From Owenia fusiformis (taxonomy: Eukaryota; Annelida; Polychaeta; Sabellida; Oweniidae): DNA of 64,000 nt. The notes under the pieces were generated by a model. The model made no database searches, was not told the origin of the DNA, and saw only the letters and a list, made by a program, of their open reading frames with translations. This document shows positions 57,611-64,000 of this stretch, in pieces; the first letter of the stretch is position 1; every line of letters starts with the position of its first letter. The position numbers were made by a program, and so were the translations under genes. The DNA lies in assembly GCA_903813345.2 (NCBI GenBank), contig CAIIXF020000003.1, forward strand, positions 4,797,815 through 4,861,814, written 5' to 3'.

Positions 57611-58108
57611 CCTTTTTGAGAGTACTTTCACAACAGTGCTGTAAACGTGACACATTTTGTAATTCGATGCATCCTCCCGATAAATATCTATCGTTGGGTG
57701 CTTCCCAATTATCATACTAAACTTATATTATCTCAAAATAGTCCATAATGAATGGATATGTTCAAGTTCAAGAATTTTGATTGGTATTTTATCAAGATAG
57801 TTTCTGCGCAATTTCTTGATTCGAAGGGCTCTGTTGGGGATTTCCTCTTTCACTGTCAATATTGGTTAGTTAAATTCTTGCAAAATCATTGCTTTATTTT
57901 AGAAATCTTTACCGTAATTTCTCGAATAACAATACATATCATTATTGTAAAAATATGCTGTTATTTGTTGTGATGTTGCAAATAAGGCGTTCTTGGCAAG
58001 AAAAATTGCCATGCATGAAATTCGTTCATATATGAGCGCTTATTAGAATAATCTGAAGGATGTTTTTTTCAATTTTCTAAGCACCCTAGCTGCTAATTAT
58101 AGAGAATA
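57611..58108. other. Unannotated intron sequence
   Basis: AT-rich with no recognisable repeat family or coding signal. Confidence 0.35.
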
Positions 58109-58219
58109 CAGTAATACGAATAGCAGTTAATTTGTGTGGCCAATTTTGACAGATGGATGGACCAACGAACGGGTGGATGCCTAGTCAATCCCATTGGCTC
58201 ACTGTGTTAGCCAAAAATA
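58109..58219 (+). mobile_element. Family D tail fragment
   Basis: ATACGAATAGCAGTTAATTT, a weak RGAC run (GACAGATGGATGGACC), then GTCAATCCCATTGGCTCACT and GTGTTAGCCAAAAA. The hairpin carries one mismatch, so this copy is older. Confidence 0.65.
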
Positions 58220-58605
58220 GACTGATCCAGTAGAGCCTCCATATTGTTTTTATACAGGAAGCCTCATGTAACCAGTCTTTAAAAAATACCTGTGGTCTTA
58301 AATAATTTTGACAAGCTCATCTTTTTTTGAACGAAATGTACATGCACACCTGTTTCTGTTGAACCAGACTCCTTATAGTCTACCAGTAAAATGCCATTTT
58401 TGGTGACAACCTCGCAATGCTCATTATATGAACTTTTTGCATTTTCTGTTTATTAATCATTGAACAACTTTTGGTGGCCATTTTGGTTTAACCAGCAATT
58501 TTTTATTATTCTTCATCAGATTAGACCATAAAATGACCATTTAAATGAAGATTTAATGTTTAATTATTGGCAAAGAGAAGACGAAGTTGTTGCTGAACTA
58601 GAAAA

Positions 58606-60220
58606 ACAGCAACTCCATAAAGTAACAATATTCTATCAAATCAATCATCATTTTACACATAGCATTACAGAAATAAGTTTCAGGACTTGAAGGACTGCCT
58701 CTTTTCTTAGCCATTTTGAATTCAGACACCATCTTCCTCCTTGAGAAGAGTCCTATGTCCCCTATAAGGCATCAGCATTTGAATCAAATATGTCAACTGT
58801 TAGGTGAGTTAAAGATTACATTTTTATTTTTATTACATTCTAATATGGCTATAGGACTCTGCTAAAGAAGGACTTTTCAAAATAGTCACTGGATTCAAAA
58901 TGGCTGTCACTTTTCAACCTGTCAAGACAGATTTTGTTCAAATTTCATATGCTGATGCCTAGGGAAATAGGACTCTGGTCAAGAAGAAATTTCAAGAAAT
59001 GTACTGAATTCAAAATGGCTGCCATTTTCCAGGAAAAATATTTTTATAATGAAATTGATGAGTGATTTGATAGAATAATAAAGGACTATTCTCAGTTTGG
59101 AGAATAAAGTTAATCACTCTGATTGAGCGTTACCCCTGCTTCGAACAAATTTGATTTTTACATAATATAGATTTGAATGTCTTCTTTTTTTACATTGTAA
59201 TGCCCTTAGGACAAAGGACTCTGTTTGAGAAGGAATTTTCAAGATGGCAGCTGAATTCAAAATAAGTACCATGTTTTGTAAAAAATGTAGTCTTTGAATA
59301 CTTAAATATCAGTCAATTTTATTTAATTTTTTTTTCATTTATTTATTGATTTCTCAATTCAACCCTTATTTATAGGGTATAAGAGTACAAAAGACAAACT
59401 TAACTAATACAGTAACAAACATTAAAATAACATTTATATACAGGTAAGAACATTTTTTTGCCCAGCCTCGATTAAAAATTTACAAAGTTTTATGAGTATA
59501 TTTTTGTTTGAATTCATTAATTTCTCAAACTTCTGTGTGTTTGGTATTGTGGTACAACATTTAGGAAGGTATCTTTTTCTAATATAACTTAAAGCTTTGC
59601 ATTCTAAAATGACATGAAATTCATCACCTATTCCTTTACCACATAAATCACAAAACTTATTTTCCCTAGGAATATTTTTATAACGTCCTCTTTCAACTGG
59701 AAGTTTATTATTACACAATCTGTACATAATTAGAACTTTTCTATATTTATCTGGCATACAGTCTAAATACTGTTCAAATGAAAATTCTGTTTTAAATATT
59801 TTATGGTTGTAACTTTTACTACTGACTTTCATGTCACTATTCCACTTTTGTAAAAACTGATCTTGCATCCTTAGTTTTACTTTTTTGATAAACTCTGCAT
59901 AACTAACTGACTTTGGATTTATGCAAACATCTGACATGCCAAGATTGTTTAATGTCTTTTTCACATAAGTAAACCAATTTGAGGAAAATACATTTCTGTC
60001 ATACATATTTTTACACAATTTGTACATTTTTTCACTCATCTTTAAACTGTCAGAGCTACTTGTTGCTAATTTATACCAAAAATCCTTTCAAATTTTAATT
60101 GCTGATGCCAACAGGGCATACGACATAAAATCTGGTATTTGAGATGACATCTTTTGCAAAAATGGTGGCCATTTTGATTCAGCAGCTATCTTGAATATTT
60201 CTTCTTTTAACATTTGAGAC
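58606..60220 (+). mobile_element. Family E/C-like element with a LINE end inserted
   Basis: Head AACTAGAAAAACAGCAACTC near 58598. Core units contain GCATCAGCATTTGAATCAAA and CAAAATGGCTGYCATTTT; some sense words appear inverted here, for example GATTTTGTTCAAATTTCATA, then GCTGATGCCTAGG near 58940. No RGAC array or tail. 59328-60070 is a LINE insertion. Confidence 0.5.
59328..60070 (-). mobile_element. 5'-truncated LINE end, one long open frame
   Basis: A 201-codon frame (60039-59434) includes KVLIMYRLCNNKLPVERGRY, ENKFCDLCGKGIGDEFHVIL, then E-C. The C-x2-C-x8-H-x4-C knuckle is the C-terminal hallmark of CR1/L1-type LINE ORF2. It is followed by a short 3' UTR and, on the plus strand, a T-run at 59329-59337, the reversed poly(A). 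The frame is unbroken, so this copy is fairly young. Confidence 0.78.
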
Positions 60221-60621
60221 TGTAGCATACCTAAATCTGGACAAAATTGTCATAAAAGTAAAAATGCAATAATACAGCACCTAGAAATGACCCTTGAGAA
60301 ACAACATTATTATTGTGTATAGGTTATAATTTGGTTGTTCCAGGTGTATTACCTTGTACCAAAGATTGAAGAAACTGATCAATGTAAGTGTATTATGTTT
60401 TGTTTTTTATTTATTGTTTTGTTCAGATATATTTTTGGAACTTATTTAAATTCATATTGTTTAAGATATTTGCATGATAATTCCTCAGGAGAGTTTTGCA
60501 TGTGGAAATCATGTATTTAAACAAAATATGCAAAAAGTTCATATTATGAAGATTGCGAGGCATATTGCCTTTACCGTTAGACTACTACCCTATATTGAAG
60601 TTAATTGAAGTTAAGGTTTAC
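60221..60621. other. Intron flank of the first visible exon
   Basis: Holds the donor GTAAAC at 60621-60616. Otherwise AT-rich with no recognised feature. Confidence 0.45.
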
Positions 60622-60761
60622 CTAGAGAAAGCAGAGGGGCAGTGGGTACACTTGTATTTCTTGTCTCCTGTGTGTAACTTGATGTGTCTATCTCTACTAC
60701 GTTTGTGTTTGAAGTATCTGTTACAGTAGTCACACTGGAAAGGCATCTGGTCACCATGTAT
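60622..60761 (-). CDS. ZNF521/ZNF423: ZNF423/521-like gene, first visible coding exon
   Basis: This 140-nt internal exon encodes one complete C2H2 finger and the start of the next. The diagnostic string is [19 protein letters not shown], followed by [10 protein letters not shown] recognise it as the signature of the N-terminal finger cluster of vertebrate ZNF423/ZNF521. On the minus strand the exon is preceded by TAG at 60764-60762 and followed by GTAAAC from 60621. It opens in phase 0 and ends with AG, the first two bases of an Arg codon that the exon at 34797 completes (AG+G, then [11 protein letters not shown]). The intron to that exon is about 25.8 kb. Upstream exons are not in the window. 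Family function (known): a DNA-binding nuclear regulator that partners EBF and SMAD proteins. A 60-bp minisatellite starts about 80 bp upstream of the acceptor. Confidence 0.9.
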
Positions 60762-60834
60762 CTACACAAACCAAATACAAGACATCAGTGAGAATGTTAC
60801 ATACAATATACAAGGCTGGCAGTTTTATCTTATC

Positions 60835-63565
60835 ATCTACCTTGAGTGACAGGACTATCACAGTTGCTAACTTTAGTAACATGACCATACCTTCACCTAT
60901 CTTAAGTGACAAGACTAGAACTTCCACTGCCTTGCCTGAAAGGACTATCCCAGTAGCTATATCAAGTGACAGGACTATTCCCTTTGCATACCTTGAGTAA
61001 CAGAACTATCTTAGTAGCTACCTTGAATGACATGATTATTACAGCAGCTTAAAATGACATGACTATTCCTTCACCTACCTAGAGTGACTGGACTATTCCA
61101 ATAGCTACCTCAGTGACAGGACTATCCCTCCACCTACCTTGAGTGACTGGACTATTCCAATAGCTACCTCAGTGACAGGACTATTCCTTCACATACCTTG
61201 AGTGACTGGAATATTCCAATAGCTACCTCAGTGACAGGACTATCCCTTCACCTACCTTGAGTGACTGGACTATTCCAATAGCTACCTCAGTGACAGGACT
61301 ATCCCTCCACCTACCTTGAGTGACTGGACTATTCCAATAGCTACTTCAGTGACAGGACTATTCCTTCACATACCTTGAGTGACTGGACTATTCCAATAGA
61401 TACCTCAGTGACAGGACTATTCCTTCACCTACCTAGAGTGACTGGACTATTCCAATAGCTACCTCAGTGACAGGACTATCCCTCACCTACCTTGAGTGAC
61501 TGGACTATTCCAATTTGAATAGCTACCTCAGTGACAGGACTATCTCTTCACCTACCTTGAGTGACTGGACTATTCCAATAGCTACCTCAGTGACAGGACT
61601 ATTCCTTCACCTGCCTAGAGTGACTGGAATATTCCAAATAGCTACCTCAGTGACAGGACTATCCCTCACCTACCTTGAGTGACTGGACTATTCCAATAGC
61701 TACCTCAGTGACAGGACTATTTTTTCACCTACCTTGAATGACTGGACTATTCCAATAGCAACCTCAGTGACAGGACTATTCCTTCACCTACCTTGAGTGA
61801 CTGGACTATTCTAATAGCTACCTCAGTGACAGGACTATTCCTTCACCTACCTAGAGTGACTGGACTATTCCAATAGCTACCTCAGTGACAGGACTATTCC
61901 TTCACATACCTAGAGTGACTGGACTATTCCAATAGCTACCTCAGTGACAGGACTATCCCTCACCTACCTAGAGTGACTGGACTATTCCAATAGCTACCTC
62001 AGTGACAGGACTATTCCTTCACCTACCTTGAGTGACTGGACTATTCCAATAGCAACCTCAGTGACAGGACTATTCCTTCACATACCTTGTGTGACTGGAC
62101 TATTCCAATAGCAACCTCAGTGACAGGACTATCCCTTCACCTACCTTGAGTGACTGGACTATTCCAATATCTACCTCAGTGACAGGACTATCCCTTCACC
62201 TACCTAGAGTGACTGGACTATTCCAATAGCTACCTCAGTGACAGTACTATTCCTTCACATACCTTGAGTGACTGGACTATTCCAATAGCAACCTCAGTGA
62301 CAGGACTATCCCTTCACCTACCTTGAGTGACTGGACTATTCCAATAGCTGCCTCAGTGACAGGACTATCCCTTCACCTACCTAGAGTGACTAGAATATTC
62401 CAATAGCTACCTCAGTGACAGGACTATCCCTTCACCAACCTTGAGTGACTGGACTATTCCAATAGCTACCTCAGTGACAGGACCATCCCTTCACCTACCT
62501 AGAGTGACTGGACTATTCCAATAGCTACCTCAGTGACAGGACTATTCCTTCACATACCTAGAGTGACTGGACTATTCCAATAAGTACCTCAGTGACAGGA
62601 CTATCCCTCACCTACCTAGAGTGACTGGACTATTCCAATAGCTACCTCAGTGACAGGACTATCCCTTCACCTACCTAGAGTGACTGGACTATTCCAATAG
62701 CTACCTCAGTGACAGTACTATTCCTTCACATACCTTGAGTGACTGGACTATTCCAATAGCAACCTCAGTGACAGGACTATCCCTTCACCTACCTTGAGTG
62801 ACTGGACTATTCAAATAGCTACCTCAGTGACAGGACTATCCCTTCACCTACCTAGAGTGACTGGAATATTCCAATAGCTACCTCAGTGACAGGACTATCC
62901 CTTCACCTACCTTGAGTGACTGGACTATTCCAATAGCTACCTCAGTGACAGGACTATTCCTCCACCTACCTAGAGTGACTGGACTATTCCAATAGCTACC
63001 TCAGTGACAGGACTATCCCTCACCTACCTTGAGTGACTGGACTATTCCAATAGCTACCTCAGTAACAGGACTATTCCTTCACATACCTTGAGTGACTGGA
63101 CTATTCCAATAGCTACCTCAGTGACAGGACTATTCCTTCACATACCTTGAGTGACTGGACTATTCTAATAGCTACCTCAGTGACAGGACTATTCCTTCAC
63201 CTACCTTGAGTGACTGGACTATTCCAATAGCTACCTCAGTGACAGGACTATCCCTTCACCTTCCTTGAGTGACTGGACTATTCCAATAGCTACCTCAGTG
63301 ACAGGACTATCCCTTCACCTACCTTGAGTGACTGGACTATTCCAATAGCTACCTCAGTGACAGGACTATCAATTCACCTACCTTGAGTGTCTGGACTATT
63401 CCAATAGCTACCTCTTTGACAGGACTATCCCTTCACCTACCTGGAGTGTCATGACAATTCCAAAAGCTACCTTTAATGATAGGATTACAACATCAACTAC
63501 CTTGAGTGACAGGACTTTTCCATTAGCTACCTCAGTCACAGGACTATTCCGACACCTACCTTGAG
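60835..63565. repeat. 59/60-bp minisatellite, about 45 units, with 30-bp sub-units
   Basis: The unit CTTGAGTGACTGGACTATTC then CAATAGCTAC, followed by CTCAGTGACAGGACTATCCC then TTCACCTAC, is a dimer of two related halves sharing AGTGACWGGACTATYCC. Units near both edges (60835-61080 and 63400-63565) are diverged and closer to single 30-bp monomers. The middle is highly uniform. On the gene strand each unit contains AAG|GTAGGT and GAG|GTAGCT, which resemble 5' splice sites. It lies in the intron just upstream of the 60761 acceptor. Confidence 0.9.
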
Positions 63566-64000
63566 TGACATAACTATTCCATGAACATATTCTTCTTTCA
63601 TTGAACCGATATAATCCAAAACAATGCAATGTTTCAAATCCTTGAGATTTTTGGTCAGATGAAAATGAAAAAAATGAAAAACCATTTTCTCTTGATGATT
63701 AATTATTCACTCCAAAGTAGAAATTACTAGAGATGGTCCAGCCCAGGTCGTTTAACCACGGTTATTTTCCCCATGGAAATAGTCTTTTCAATCAGTGTAA
63801 TATTGATTTGGATCTATATACGCAAATAATTACAGCCCTATTTACTATAATTGGGGAACCAACTCTCACCAGAATTATATTTTTAAGCTGTCTATGACCC
63901 ATAAGATTAAAAAACACGAGACAAACAGATGTCATCTAGAAAAGTTCTTAATCAGAGCTCTTTTGTCCCTAGGTAGCTGTATATAAAATTTGAACCAAAA
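63566..64000. other. Intron end of window, family E fragment at the edge
   Basis: 63570-63900 has nothing recognisable. 63940-64000 has family E core words (AATCAGAGCTCTTTTGTCCC, GTATATAAAATTTGAACCAA), so an element probably continues beyond the window. Confidence 0.45.

Noticed and set aside
60835-63565. CRISPR-like array
   Set aside because: Eukaryotic context, no unique spacers between repeats, and the unit is a dimer of two similar halves. It is a minisatellite.
1-64000. LTR retroelements, tRNA or rRNA genes
   Set aside because: I saw no paired long terminal repeats, no gag/protease/integrase-type protein signal and no cloverleaf with recognisable A and B boxes. Absence is by eye only.

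Overview
This is an AT-rich animal genomic window (about 64 kb) that holds the 3' part of one host gene on the minus strand. The gene is an orthologue of the multi-zinc-finger transcription factor ZNF423/ZNF521 (Drosophila Oaz). Four coding exons can be joined by their splice sites and reading phases: 60761-60622, 34797-34467, 10752-7827 and 4502-4357 (stop codon). They encode about 1180 residues with about 32 zinc fingers. The N-terminal exon(s) and the promoter lie beyond position 64000. Single-copy gene structure, kilobase introns and the repeat types suggest an invertebrate, most likely a marine lophotrochozoan such as a mollusc. The species cannot be fixed from sequence alone.

Almost everything else is intronic mobile DNA, about 25.8, 23.7 and 3.3 kb in the three visible introns. 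The dominant class is a set of at least six related non-autonomous families, called A-F here. They share a 5' head, a core of tandem repeats, an (RGAC)n microsatellite and a 3' hairpin whose last arm pairs with the head. This is the plan of Helentron-associated elements (DINE-1, HINE, mini-me and bivalve pearl elements). All 14 tails found point the same way, antisense to the host gene.

Region by region: 1-2.3 kb, nothing firm; 3-4.3 kb, 3' UTR and downstream repeats; 4.4-7.7 kb, last exon, a palindrome, a TIR element carrying a simple-sequence block, and a foldback; 7.8-10.75 kb, the giant zinc-finger exon, whose 3' splice site is copied into a 9-unit minisatellite; 11-17.7 kb, families E, F and B; 17.9-21 kb, a CR1/Jockey-type LINE; 21.8-23.9 kb, a mariner element with an inserted zinc-finger-like ORF; 24.3-28.8 kb, families C and A and a TIR-bounded minisatellite; 28.85-33.5 kb, a nest of family B, hAT MITE, L1/Tx1-like LINE and family D with a near-perfect 928-bp tandem duplication; 34.5 kb, the second exon; 35-40 kb, MITEs, mariner and hAT pieces; 40.0-48.0 kb, a family D copy split by a 7.28-kb CACTA-like element; 48.3-53.1 kb, a foldback element with arms of about 345-bp tandem units; 55-58 kb, a hAT remnant with a BED finger and a second foldback; 58.6-60.2 kb, family E/C-like with a LINE end; 60.6 kb, the first visible exon; 60.8-63.6 kb, a 60-bp minisatellite.

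The exons are unbroken while the introns are strongly remodelled. The best leads are the arrayed splice acceptor, the one-sided orientation of the Helentron-like families, and the head/tail co-variation that unites them.
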